Source: Desulfatibacillum aliphaticivorans DSM 15576
GTDB lineage: Bacteria > Desulfobacterota > Desulfobacteria > Desulfobacterales > Desulfatibacillaceae
Reading direction: 5' to 3'
Assembly (NCBI RefSeq): GCF_000429905.1
Contig: NZ_AUCT01000013.1
Coordinates: 1 to 64,000 of the forward strand
DNA length: 64,000 nt
Within the stretch, counting starts at the first letter, position 1. Each line of letters opens with the position of its first letter. Both the position numbers and the translations under genes were made by a program. The notes beneath the pieces were generated by a model. It worked only from the letters and a program-made list of their open reading frames with translations, was not told the origin of the DNA and did not search any database. Below are positions 41,172-49,394 of this stretch, one piece after another.

Positions 41172-42551
41172 ATGAACCTTTCTCAAACCATTGCAGCCAT
41201 CGCCACCCCTCCCGGAGTAGGCGGCATCGGCGTTATACGCATATCAGGCCCCCTATCCTCTTCCATCTTAAAAAGCATTTTTCAGCCGGCGCACTCATCC
41301 TTCGATATTTGGCCGCCCGAAGCGTATAAACTGATTCGGGGAAAAATCGTCGATCCCAAGACCACCGCAGTCAAGGACGAAGTCCTGGCCGTGTTTATGC
41401 CCGGCCCTGGAACCTATACAGGAGAGGACGTTGCCGAGATTCAGGGGCACGGAGGCCCGGTGGTTTTAAGCGCGGTGCTGGAGACGGTGCTGTCCCAGGG
41501 GGCCCGCCTGGCCGAACCCGGGGAGTTCACCCGCCGGGCGTTTTTAAATGGCCGCATGGACCTCTCCCAGGCCGAAGCCGTGGTGGACCTCATCCACGCC
41601 CGCACCTCCCGGGCGGCGAAAACCGCAGCCGCGCATGTGGGCGGCGCTCTTAAATGCCGTGTGGAAGACATACTGGACTCCATCATGGAATGCCGAGCCC
41701 ACATTGAGGCCGCCCTGGATTTTTCGGATGATACGGGCGACGGCGAAACAAAATGGATCCTGGCCAAACTGGACCAAGGCGTCATTCCTCCCTTAAGAGA
41801 GCTGGCGGAAGCCGCCGAGCTGGGCAAAGCCCATATGGAAGGGCTAAGGGCCGCCATTGTCGGCCGTCCCAATGTGGGCAAGTCCAGCCTTATGAACGCC
41901 CTGGCCGGCCAGGAACGGTCCATCGTCACGGAGACTCCGGGCGCCACCCGGGACGTGATCCGAGAGCCCGTGCTTATTCGAGGCCTGCACTTCACGTTGT
42001 CCGACACGGCGGGGCTGCGCACCTCCTCGGACGCCGTAGAGATGATCGGTATGCAAAGGGCCAAAGACGCCATGGGCGAATCCGATTTGGTCATGCTAGT
42101 CGTCGAGGCCGGAAGCGACCTTTCCCCTGAAGACCAGGAGTTGCGGCGTCAGGCCGAACACTCCTGCAACCGCGTGTTGATGGTTTACAACAAGATGGAT
42201 CTGCACCCTGGATTTATCCCCTCCCCTGTCAGGGATTACGCCCCCGTGGCGGTCAGCGCAAAAACCGGCCAGGGTCTGGACGGCCTCCGCCGGGCCATGG
42301 AAAACTCTTTGAGGCAGGGGCGGGAGCTGGACGCCGCGCCCGGAATCATTCCCAATCTCCGGCAAAAGGGCGCCCTGGAAAGCGCTTTAGAAAGCGCAAC
42401 CGAAGCCCGGGGTCGCATTTTGGAGGAGGCTTGGGAGCTTGCGGCCTTTGACATGGAGGAGGCCCAAAAATCCCTGGAGCAAGTCCTGGGGCTTGGCGTT
42501 TCTCCCGACATTTTGGATCGCATCTTTTCCGATTTTTGCATAGGAAAATAG
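41172..42551 (+). CDS. mnmE: tRNA modification GTPase MnmE
   Basis: 459 residues from ATG 41172. N-terminal folate-binding domain (IAAIATPPGVGGIGVIRISG), helical domain with the G domain inserted (GRPNVGKSSLMNALAGQERSIVTETPGATRDV, DTAGLR, NKMDL), and the C-terminal FCIGK with the essential Cys. With MnmG it modifies U34 of certain tRNAs. No ribosome site is obvious, perhaps because of the terminator directly upstream. Confidence 0.97.
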   Translation: MNLSQTIAAIATPPGVGGIGVIRISGPLSSSILKSIFQPAHSSFDIWPPEAYKLIRGKIVDPKTTAVKDEVLAVFMPGPGTYTGEDVAEIQGHGGPVVLSAVLETVLSQGARLAEPGEFTRRAFLNGRMDLSQAEAVVDLIHARTSRAAKTAAAHVGGALKCRVEDILDSIMECRAHIEAALDFSDDTGDGETKWILAKLDQGVIPPLRELAEAAELGKAHMEGLRAAIVGRPNVGKSSLMNALAGQERSIVTETPGATRDVIREPVLIRGLHFTLSDTAGLRTSSDAVEMIGMQRAKDAMGESDLVMLVVEAGSDLSPEDQELRRQAEHSCNRVLMVYNKMDLHPGFIPSPVRDYAPVAVSAKTGQGLDGLRRAMENSLRQGRELDAAPGIIPNLRQKGALESALESATEARGRILEEAWELAAFDMEEAQKSLEQVLGLGVSPDILDRIFSDFCIGK

Positions 42552-42589
42552 GGATTGGAAAAAGGTATACACTATCTGGGGGTTAAAAT

Positions 42590-42605
42590 TGTTCCACGTG
42601 GAACA
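42590..42605. promoter_or_regulatory. parS centromere-like site
   Basis: TGTTCCACGTGGAACA, a perfect 16-bp palindrome matching the chromosomal ParB-binding consensus TGTTTCACGTGAAACA except for the symmetric C/G change common in Deltaproteobacteria. It lies 39 bp after mnmE, where parA-parB often sit. Confidence 0.85.
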
Positions 42606-42718
42606 TCTTGGGGCTGCCCCCTGGCATTGCCGCCGTATTGACAAGCCAGCCAGGGCTCTTACTTTGTAGAGAAAGGGCTTAAGCCCCTAAACCCGTAAAG
42701 GAAAAGGATATTAGCCTT

Positions 42719-43393
42719 ATGAGCTTTGAGACCAAAGAGCAAATACTTGATAAAATCATGCACACGCCTGTTCCTGTATGCCCGCATTGCGGCCAGGCCA
42801 TGAAAATTTGGGAAGTGCCGCCTGTAAACTTCTCGGACGGTCTGGGATGGGGCGAGCCGTATCTTTTTGTCTGCTTCAATGACGAGTGTCCGCCTTTTGT
42901 CTCAGGCTGGAGCCACTTTGAAGAAGAGCACGGACATTGCGCATCCACGCGGTGTTTTTGCTATCCCAGCTCCGGACAGTTTGAGTTCATGCCTGTTTTT
43001 TCCAAGGTGGGCGGCACCGGCCAAATTGTGGACGAGGAAATTTTGGCCAAAATGGAACAGGAAAAAGTCGCCATCAAGGAGGGCTTTGCCTCCCTGGCCC
43101 AGGCTTACGCTGACAAGGACGCCAAGGTCCCCTTAGCCCTTCTTTTGGACGCCTGCGCTCCCGGCAGGGTCCGCATCAAGGCGGCGGACATGCTGGAGGA
43201 GTTGGGCGACGTGGATTGCCTGGAGGCTTTGCTCAATAAAAAATTCGGGAATCGGCTGATTAAGGAGGCTGTGGAAAAAACCATTAAGGCGGTCATGGAA
43301 CGGACATTCACCAGGGAATGCCCTTATTGTGCGGAGATTGTCAAGCAACGCGCCAAAGTGTGCAAACATTGCGGCAAGGATTTGACGGAATAA
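42719..43393 (+). CDS. Zinc-ribbon protein with HEAT-like middle
   Basis: 224 residues. N-terminal Cys pair CPHCGQ, a further group CFNDECPPF and HCASTRCFCYP; a helical part (about 105-190: KVPLALLLDACAPGRVRIKAADMLEELGDVDCLEALL) that resembles HEAT/armadillo repeats; and a C-terminal zinc ribbon CPYCAEIVKQRAKVCKHCGKDL. Function unknown; common in Deltaproteobacteria. Single gene with a strong terminator. Confidence 0.75.
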   Translation: MSFETKEQILDKIMHTPVPVCPHCGQAMKIWEVPPVNFSDGLGWGEPYLFVCFNDECPPFVSGWSHFEEEHGHCASTRCFCYPSSGQFEFMPVFSKVGGTGQIVDEEILAKMEQEKVAIKEGFASLAQAYADKDAKVPLALLLDACAPGRVRIKAADMLEELGDVDCLEALLNKKFGNRLIKEAVEKTIKAVMERTFTRECPYCAEIVKQRAKVCKHCGKDLTE

Positions 43394-43418
43394 CCAGCCG
43401 CCTTAAACGAAAAATACA

Positions 43419-43450
43419 AAAGGGCCGGATGAAAGTCCGACCCTTTTTTT
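43419..43450. terminator. Bidirectional intrinsic terminator
   Basis: AAAGGGCCGGA and TCCGACCCTTT pair with one mismatch around a 6-nt loop; T-runs on both strands. Sits between convergent genes. Confidence 0.85.
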
Positions 43451-43465
43451 TATGCGTTTTTTAGC

Positions 43466-44008
43466 TTAGTATGCCTTACGGGCGACATTGACGTTGTCCA
43501 TGTCGTAGGATCTGAATATCAGGCGCTCCCGCATAAGGGCCTTGCCCTCCAGGGGCTCGGGAGTGTAGGCGGCTAAAATATCCCCAGCCCGGCTTTTGTC
43601 CGGGACCGAATCTGCGCCCCGCCCCATCTGCTTTCCGGATTTCACGTCCCACAACAGCCATTCGCTCCCGTCTGTAGAAGCGGCTATGGGCGGAATGGGA
43701 TCTATGCATACCCGGGCCGCGGCGATCACTTCCTTCTGCCGGGAGTCCAAAGAGCCCGCCGCGCATTTGATCACCATCACAGGTTTGCCGTCCACAAAGA
43801 CTAAGAGGTCCAAGGCGGAGGCATAATCCTGTCCATTCACTTCCACGGATACAGGGTGGTCCACGGAAATGTCGGCCGCAGAAAAGCCTTTTTCCCCCAA
43901 AAGAAGCTCCTCGGCCTTTTGGCGATTATCCTCTGCGCCTATATGGGGCGCCAGATTTCCCGTCACCTTGTCGATGATATAAGGCATCTCTTTATCTGAG
44001 TTACTCAT
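43466..44008 (-). CDS. HsdR N-terminal-like (type I restriction R-subunit domain) protein
   Basis: 180 residues from ATG 44008, whose ATGAGTAA overlaps the rsfS stop. The core ALDLLVFVDGKPVMVIKCAAGSLDSRQKE resembles the PD-(D/E)xK nuclease fold seen in the N-terminal domain of type I restriction R subunits (HSDR_N_2), with the Asp and Lys kept. GSEWLLWDVKSGKQ continues that fold. No HsdM/HsdS or helicase is present, so it is a stand-alone domain, often found beside rsfS/nadD in sulfate reducers. Role unknown. Confidence 0.7.
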   Translation of the reverse strand: MSNSDKEMPYIIDKVTGNLAPHIGAEDNRQKAEELLLGEKGFSAADISVDHPVSVEVNGQDYASALDLLVFVDGKPVMVIKCAAGSLDSRQKEVIAAARVCIDPIPPIAASTDGSEWLLWDVKSGKQMGRGADSVPDKSRAGDILAAYTPEPLEGKALMRERLIFRSYDMDNVNVARKAY

Positions 44009-44381
44009 CTTCACCTTCCTGTTCTTCCGGCCGGCCCTTGGGATAATAGCGCTTGGCGTCCGCCCACAAACCTTCCAGATCGTAAAAATCCCTGGCGGAG
44101 TCGTGGAATATATGGACGATGACATCGTCGTAATCCAGGAGCACCCATTGGCCCTCCGTCTTTCCCTCCACGCCCAGGGCTTTTTGCTTGCGTTTTTTCA
44201 TGTGGCGCTCCACGTGCTCGGCCATGGCCGCCACCTGCCGGTTGGACAGGCCGCTGCATATGACCATGAAGTCCGCCACGGAGGATATGCCGCGTACGTC
44301 CAGCCCCACCAGGCCTCGGGCCTTTCTTTGCCCCAAGGCGTCAAAGAACGGAGCCAACTCCTGCGGTAGGTCTTTGCTCAT
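44001..44381 (-). CDS. rsfS: Ribosome silencing factor RsfS (Iojap)
   Basis: 126 residues. Motifs GLDVRGISSVADFMVICSGLSNRQVAAMAEHVE and GQWVLLDYDDVIVHIFHDSARDFYDLEGLWADA are the full RsfS signature. It binds L14 and keeps ribosomal subunits apart when nutrients are scarce. Overlaps nadD by 4 bp. Confidence 0.96.
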   Translation of the reverse strand: MSKDLPQELAPFFDALGQRKARGLVGLDVRGISSVADFMVICSGLSNRQVAAMAEHVERHMKKRKQKALGVEGKTEGQWVLLDYDDVIVHIFHDSARDFYDLEGLWADAKRYYPKGRPEEQEGEDE

Positions 44382-45028
44382 AAATATAGTCCTTGTCGTT
44401 TAATATATTTTTCCACGGATTCGGGCGCCAGAAAAGCAATGCTTTTTCCCTGGTTCACGGCCTTGCGAATATGGGTGGCGGAAATATCCAGCGCCGTTGT
44501 CTGTGCAAAGTAAATCCGCTTGTTTTCGTGTAAGGCCCTGAAATATCCCTGGTCAGGCTCCGGGACGGCCAAACCCGGCAGGTTCTCCCGGATATACTGT
44601 TCCACGTGAAACATTTCCGCCCTGCCCCCCTGCCACGGCCGGGCCAGGACTATGAAGTGCGCCAGGGAAAAAAGGCGCTCATATTCCTTCCAGGTATGAA
44701 TCTCCAAAAAGGCGTCCAGGCCCAGGATAAAGAAAATCTCCTTGTCAGGGGACTGCAAAGCCTCCAAAGTGGCCACGGTGTAGGATGGGCCTCCCTGGCG
44801 TATTTCCATGTCCGAGGCTTCCAGGCCGGCCCTGCCCTCCACGGCCATGCGAACCATGGCCAATCTGTCCCGGGCCGAGGCGGCGGCGCCGTTTTCCTTA
44901 TGGGGCGGCGTATTGCAGGGAATGAGCACGACTTTATCCAGAGAGAACTTCTCCTGCACCTCCACGGCCATGCGTAAATGTCCGATATGGATGGGGTCGA
45001 ATGTTCCTCCGTATATTCCTAAGCGCAT
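44378..45028 (-). CDS. nadD: Nicotinate-nucleotide adenylyltransferase NadD
   Basis: 216 residues from ATG 45028 (the frame is open further, but MRLGIYGGTFDPIHIGHLRMA is the family start). HIGH-type nucleotidyltransferase motif GGTFDPIHIGH, then PPHKEN, LGLDAFLEIHTWKEYERLF and the C-terminal ISATHIRKAV. Makes deamido-NAD. Its codons for MFHVEQ form a parS-like site. Upstream, 45045-45062 is a perfect 8-bp inverted repeat (TCACGGCT/AGCCGTGA). Confidence 0.95.
   Translation of the reverse strand: MRLGIYGGTFDPIHIGHLRMAVEVQEKFSLDKVVLIPCNTPPHKENGAAASARDRLAMVRMAVEGRAGLEASDMEIRQGGPSYTVATLEALQSPDKEIFFILGLDAFLEIHTWKEYERLFSLAHFIVLARPWQGGRAEMFHVEQYIRENLPGLAVPEPDQGYFRALHENKRIYFAQTTALDISATHIRKAVNQGKSIAFLAPESVEKYIKRQGLYL
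44599..44614. promoter_or_regulatory. Second parS-like site, inside nadD
   Basis: TGTTCCACGTGAAACA, one base away from a perfect palindrome and one from TGTTTCACGTGAAACA. 2 kb from the first site. Confidence 0.7.
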
Positions 45029-45350
45029 TCCCGTTTCCCGTCGCTCACGGCTCCAGCCGTGATGGTGCTGTAAATCCCTAAGTTTGGTCCGGCACACAGT
45101 CCCATTAGGATATCCTAAATAAGGGAAAATGAAAAGGAAAACCCTGGCCCGGAAAAAGCCCGCAGGAACATGCCGTGCACATGCCCTGTGCATCATAGGT
45201 ACGGGCGGAGACGGGGCCGCCCTGGAAAAAATCCGTACATCCCCGCTTAAGCCCTTGAAACCGCGTATGTTTGGAATATGCCTGAAACTTGGCGCCAAGA
45301 TTGCCATAATTGATTACGCGTTGGTTGGATCAATAACTATGGAGGCGTTC

Positions 45351-45521
45351 ATGAAATCGGAAAAACAGGATATATCCGTGTGCGTGGGTCTGCCGGAGGA
45401 ATACCGAAAGCTACCCCTATTTGTATTCCCTGGGGTTTTCCGGGGTGACTACCATGGCCTTGTCTTTATGAAGCATTTCCCTTTTGACAAAGGCTTTATG
45501 GGGAAAACTCCTGATTTGTGA
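45351..45521 (+). CDS. Possible small ORF, 56 residues
   Basis: ATG 45351 has GGAGG 5 bp upstream and opens MKSEKQDISVCVGLPEEYRKL to a stop at 45521. The frame is open further upstream. No family and no partner; the 600 bp between nadD and the next gene otherwise show only the inverted repeat at 45045-45062. May be a chance ORF. Confidence 0.3.
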   Translation: MKSEKQDISVCVGLPEEYRKLPLFVFPGVFRGDYHGLVFMKHFPFDKGFMGKTPDL

Positions 45522-45636
45522 GGTGATTTTTTAAAAAGTGTGAATAATATCATAGATTTCTTCGGTTTCTTATGATACCGCCTATATTTGGTGTAAACGC
45601 GCCCTTATTCCCATACCTGAAAACAGGAGACACGCA

Positions 45637-46752
45637 ATGAGGCTGAGAAATCTTTTATCCATATTGGAGAATGCGGATCTAGACGGCCTGCAGCTTAAAG
45701 CCAAGCAACTGGATACGGGATATTCCTTTTCGGACATCCAAACCTTTAAGAAGGCCATGGAATCTCTGTCTGCCGTTCCGGTTTTCGAGGCGCCCATCAG
45801 CGCTTTGCGGGATTCGGCCATGGGGGCGGAGGAAAAGGATTATCTGGATCAGAGAAACCAGGCGCAGGCGGAGGACATAAAAGAATCCGCGGCCGCCCTG
45901 TTCCATGGCGCCAGGGCTCTTTTGCTGACCCTTCGCCAATTGATGCCGGCTGACGCCGCCAATGTGCTGAATATCCAAATCCCCGAGCCCGTAAACATCA
46001 AGAAGCTCATGTATGTTTGCAGCAAGCTGGAGAAAACGCTTCAGGGTTCGGTGGTCGGGGATTATACCAAAGGCAAATCCGCCATCTGCCACATCGACCC
46101 CGCCGCCAACTGGATTGAAATCGACGTGGGCACGGAAGCCGCCCTCTGTCTGGCCGGCGATTTGGCCTGGTCCGCCGCTGTGGTTTACGGCAAATATCAG
46201 GAAGCCAAAATTTTTGAAGAGCATGTAAGGGCTCTGAAATTAAAGCCGGAAAGCCTGGAGGATATCAAGAAAGGCCAAAACGAGGCCATCGTGCGTCTGA
46301 TCCATATGGAAAGCCACAACCTGGTGGAAAGGCATTTGAACGGAAACGGCGGCCAGATGGAAAAGCTCAAGATTCCCATCAAGTTGATGGCGGATCTTAT
46401 CAAGGACGGAGTCCGGGTATATCCTCCGGAAGATGCTACTGACAATGTTAAAGCCTTATTCCCGGACTATGACAAACTGGGCGAAATAGAATCCCGGGCG
46501 CCTGTCAAAAAGAAGGCGCCCGAACCCGAGCCGGAACCGCAGCCGGAAGAGCCTGTGGAGCTGGACGTGCAGCCCGAACCCATTGAAGCAGAAGCGGCTG
46601 AAGAGGCGCCCGAAGAAAAGGCTGACGAAGCCCCCGAAGCCCCTGAAGCCGACAAATCAAAAGCCGAAACGCCAAAACCGGTTACCGAGCCTAAGGTTCC
46701 GGTTTTGCCCAAGCAGGCGAGCTTTAACGATACTGTAGATTTGGAAGTCTAA
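45637..46752 (+). CDS. Hypothetical protein with acidic/proline-rich C-terminus
   Basis: 371 residues. A mostly helical region (1-275: LSILENADLDGLQLKAKQL, ESAAALFHGARALLLTLRQLM) and a mixed segment with KSAICHIDPAANWIEIDVGTEAALCLAGDLAWSA; then a low-complexity tail (about 285-355) of E, P, A and K. No signal peptide, no membrane segment, no known domain. Ends 4 bp before the ATPase gene, so the two are probably one operon. Confidence 0.75.
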   Translation: MRLRNLLSILENADLDGLQLKAKQLDTGYSFSDIQTFKKAMESLSAVPVFEAPISALRDSAMGAEEKDYLDQRNQAQAEDIKESAAALFHGARALLLTLRQLMPADAANVLNIQIPEPVNIKKLMYVCSKLEKTLQGSVVGDYTKGKSAICHIDPAANWIEIDVGTEAALCLAGDLAWSAAVVYGKYQEAKIFEEHVRALKLKPESLEDIKKGQNEAIVRLIHMESHNLVERHLNGNGGQMEKLKIPIKLMADLIKDGVRVYPPEDATDNVKALFPDYDKLGEIESRAPVKKKAPEPEPEPQPEEPVELDVQPEPIEAEAAEEAPEEKADEAPEAPEADKSKAETPKPVTEPKVPVLPKQASFNDTVDLEV

Positions 46753-46756
46753 TCCC

Positions 46757-47458
46757 ATGCATGTTTGCGAAGCGCGCCTGCGGGTGGACCTTTTCCCGGA
46801 TGTGGATGTTTATCCTTTTAACCTGGATGTCTTCACGAAGACGGAAAGCCTGGAATTTACGCGGCCTGTGACCTTTTTTACTGGGGAGAACGGCACGGGG
46901 AAATCCACGTTGTTAAAGGCTATCTGTCAAAGGTGCGGCATCCACATCTGGGAGGGCGCCCATAGGGTTCGCCTGGAAAACAATCCTTGGGAAAAGACCC
47001 TGTGGAAGGCCGTGCAGGTGACCTGGGAACGAGGCCGGGTTTCCGGGGCTTTTTTTGGGTCCCAGATTTTCCAGAACTTCGCGTTTTTGGTGGAAGAGTG
47101 GGAAACCACCAGCCCGGGCGTCCTGGAGTATTACGGAGGGAAGTCCCTGGTAACCCAATCCCACGGCCAATCCTTGATGTCCTTTTTCTCAGCCGTGACC
47201 AAAAGGCCGGGGTTGTATTTTTTGGACGAGCCGGAGACCGCTTTATCCCCAAAGACTCAATTGGTTCTTCTGGACCTGCTTGCCGAGGCCAATGAAAAAG
47301 GGGAGTCCCAGTTTATTATTGCGTCCCACTCCCCCATATTGATGAGTTGCCCCGACTCCGTCATATACAGTTTCGACCAGGCGCCTATCGGCCCTATCGC
47401 CTATAAGGACACGGACCATTTCAAGGTCTACGCCGACTTTATGGAGGGTATGAAATAA
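46757..47458 (+). CDS. ABC-type/AAA ATPase, soluble
   Basis: 233 residues. Walker A FTGENGTGKSTLLKAI (about 37-52), Walker B LYFLDEPETALSP, switch His in IIASHSPILM. The usual LSGGQ signature is replaced by a SHGQSLMSFF stretch, as in the AAA_21/SMC-like single-domain ATPases. No membrane partner nearby. Operon with the preceding unknown protein and perhaps with the radical SAM gene 78 bp downstream. Substrate unknown. Confidence 0.8.
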   Translation: MHVCEARLRVDLFPDVDVYPFNLDVFTKTESLEFTRPVTFFTGENGTGKSTLLKAICQRCGIHIWEGAHRVRLENNPWEKTLWKAVQVTWERGRVSGAFFGSQIFQNFAFLVEEWETTSPGVLEYYGGKSLVTQSHGQSLMSFFSAVTKRPGLYFLDEPETALSPKTQLVLLDLLAEANEKGESQFIIASHSPILMSCPDSVIYSFDQAPIGPIAYKDTDHFKVYADFMEGMK

Positions 47459-47536
47459 GCCTTTTTTCCGGCGCCCCCCTCCCCTGCTGTCACTCCCTCC
47501 TTGACAGTCCGGCCTGCTTGTGGTTCTTGAGAGTCC

Positions 47537-49228
47537 ATGAAAGTTTTGCTCATATATCCCCCCTTCCTGAACAAAAGGGTTTCCTCCGATGACGTGGCTT
47601 CCGTTCCCATAGGCTTGTATCATGTAGCGGCCGTATTGCGGGATGCAGGGCACGACGCCCAAGTGGCGAACTGGCACATGCCCAACCTGGACATGGCCAA
47701 GGCCGTGCAGACCATTGAGTCCTTCGGGCCGGCGGTGGTGGGGTTTTCCATTGTCAACGGCAACCGGTTCGGCGCCCTGGACATGGCCGCCATGCTCAAG
47801 GAAAGAAATCCCAACCTGACCATTGTTTTAGGAGGAATTGGCGCAACCTTTTTATGGGAGCATTTTCTTACGCACTTCCCCCAGGTGGATTATGCGGTTG
47901 TTGGCGAAGGCGAGGAGGCCATGGCCTCTCTGGTGAAATGCCTGGAAATCGGAGATTCCCGGGGTATAACTGATATACAGGGAGTCGCCGCCAGGGTGGA
48001 CGGCGCGCCGGTTTTGACGGAGCAAAAGGGATATATAAGGGATATTGACGCCTTGCCCCGGCCTTCCAGGTTTTACAAGTTTCAGCACCTGTCCCTTTCC
48101 CGCGGATGCCCTCACAACTGCACCTTTTGCGGATCCCCCAAGTTCTGGGGCCGGACCATGCGTTTTCACTCGGCGGATTATTTTGTACGCCAGCTTCACA
48201 CCCTGGCTAAATCCGGCGAAAAGTTCTTTTACGTCTCCGATGACACCTTTACCTTAAAAAAAGACTTGGTCATCAGGGTTTGTAAAGAAATTATCGAGGC
48301 GGGCCTGGATATATCGTGGAACGCCATCAGCCGGGTGGACCGGGTGGACGAAGACATCCTTTACTGGATGCGGAAGGCCGGATGCATCCAGATAAGCTAC
48401 GGGGTGGAAAGCGGCTGCGAGACCACGCGCGACATGTTGAACAAAAATATGTCCACCCAGGATATTTTGCGGGCTTTTGAACTGACTATCCGTTTCGGCA
48501 TCTTGTCCAGAGCTTATTTTATATACGGATGTCAGGGGGAAGGCCCTGAGGTGCTGCAAGCCAACCTGGACCTCATGGACGCCATCAAGCCTTTAGGCGC
48601 CGTGTTTTATATCCTGGATATATTCCCAGGAACCAGGCTGTATGAAGAGTATCTGCAAAAAAACAACCTCACGGACGACATCTGGCTGAAACGGGTGGAA
48701 GACATCATGTACTGGGAGTCGGACCCCGCCCTCACCCAGGATTTGATTGAAGAAACCGGCGACGCCCTGCGAAATCATTTTTATCGAAATCTTCCTGATT
48801 ATGTATACAGCCTGCAATTGGAAAACAATCCGGATTTGACCATGGAGCACAGCGATTTTTACTCCCGCCTGGGCATGACCTTCACCGTGGGCGATTATGC
48901 TAATGACTCCCGCATCTCCAACGCATCCGGGGTTGGGGAATTTTTATTTGAAAAGGCCCTTACTTTTGCACAGGACCCACGGGCCTACCTTGGATTGGGA
49001 TTGCTCCGCCAGAAATGCGGCCAGTTTGAAAAAGCCTTGGATATTCTGGAAAAGGCCCTGGAGCTGTTTCCCAACGACCAACAAATCCGCCTTTGCCTGG
49101 GGACCAACCTCATGAACCTGGGCGCCTTTGGCCGGGCATTGAAGCATTTTGAGCTACTACCCCACCTTCCCGGGGCCATTAAATACGCCGAACAATGCCG
49201 GGCGTGCATAGCGGGTTCTTACAGATAG
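47537..49228 (+). CDS. B12-binding radical SAM protein with C-terminal TPR
   Basis: 563 residues in three parts: N-terminal cobalamin-binding-like domain (KVLLIYPPF...LGGIGATFLWEHFL, VDYAVVGEGEEAMASL), a radical SAM core with LSRGCPHNCTFCGSPKFWG (C-x3-C-x2-C) and SWNAISRVDRVDEDILYWMRKAGC, and a C-terminal helical TPR pair (RAYLGLGLLRQKCGQFEKALDILEKALELFP). The layout is that of class B-type methyltransferases and related oxidoreductases. Product unknown; it is not part of a recognised cluster. Confidence 0.85.
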   Translation: MKVLLIYPPFLNKRVSSDDVASVPIGLYHVAAVLRDAGHDAQVANWHMPNLDMAKAVQTIESFGPAVVGFSIVNGNRFGALDMAAMLKERNPNLTIVLGGIGATFLWEHFLTHFPQVDYAVVGEGEEAMASLVKCLEIGDSRGITDIQGVAARVDGAPVLTEQKGYIRDIDALPRPSRFYKFQHLSLSRGCPHNCTFCGSPKFWGRTMRFHSADYFVRQLHTLAKSGEKFFYVSDDTFTLKKDLVIRVCKEIIEAGLDISWNAISRVDRVDEDILYWMRKAGCIQISYGVESGCETTRDMLNKNMSTQDILRAFELTIRFGILSRAYFIYGCQGEGPEVLQANLDLMDAIKPLGAVFYILDIFPGTRLYEEYLQKNNLTDDIWLKRVEDIMYWESDPALTQDLIEETGDALRNHFYRNLPDYVYSLQLENNPDLTMEHSDFYSRLGMTFTVGDYANDSRISNASGVGEFLFEKALTFAQDPRAYLGLGLLRQKCGQFEKALDILEKALELFPNDQQIRLCLGTNLMNLGAFGRALKHFELLPHLPGAIKYAEQCRACIAGSYR

Positions 49229-49394
49229 CTGAAAATTATTTTTATCAACTCTTCCATTGATTTTACGGGCAATAACCTGAATTATCGGGTTTGCCCTTGA
49301 CTTCCTATTGAATTCATAACAAAACCCTAACAAAAATTGTTTTGCAGGCTTTGGCTTGCAACCAATAATCACTCAAATTAGGAAGCGCATAATC

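Noticed and set aside
40230..41186. Minus-strand frame of 318 codons
   Set aside because: Antisense to jag; its Phe/Leu-rich part mirrors the Glu/Ala-rich linker.
49356..49394. N-terminal extension of the phosphate permease
   Set aside because: The 13 extra residues lack a ribosome site and the family begins at the ATG 49395.
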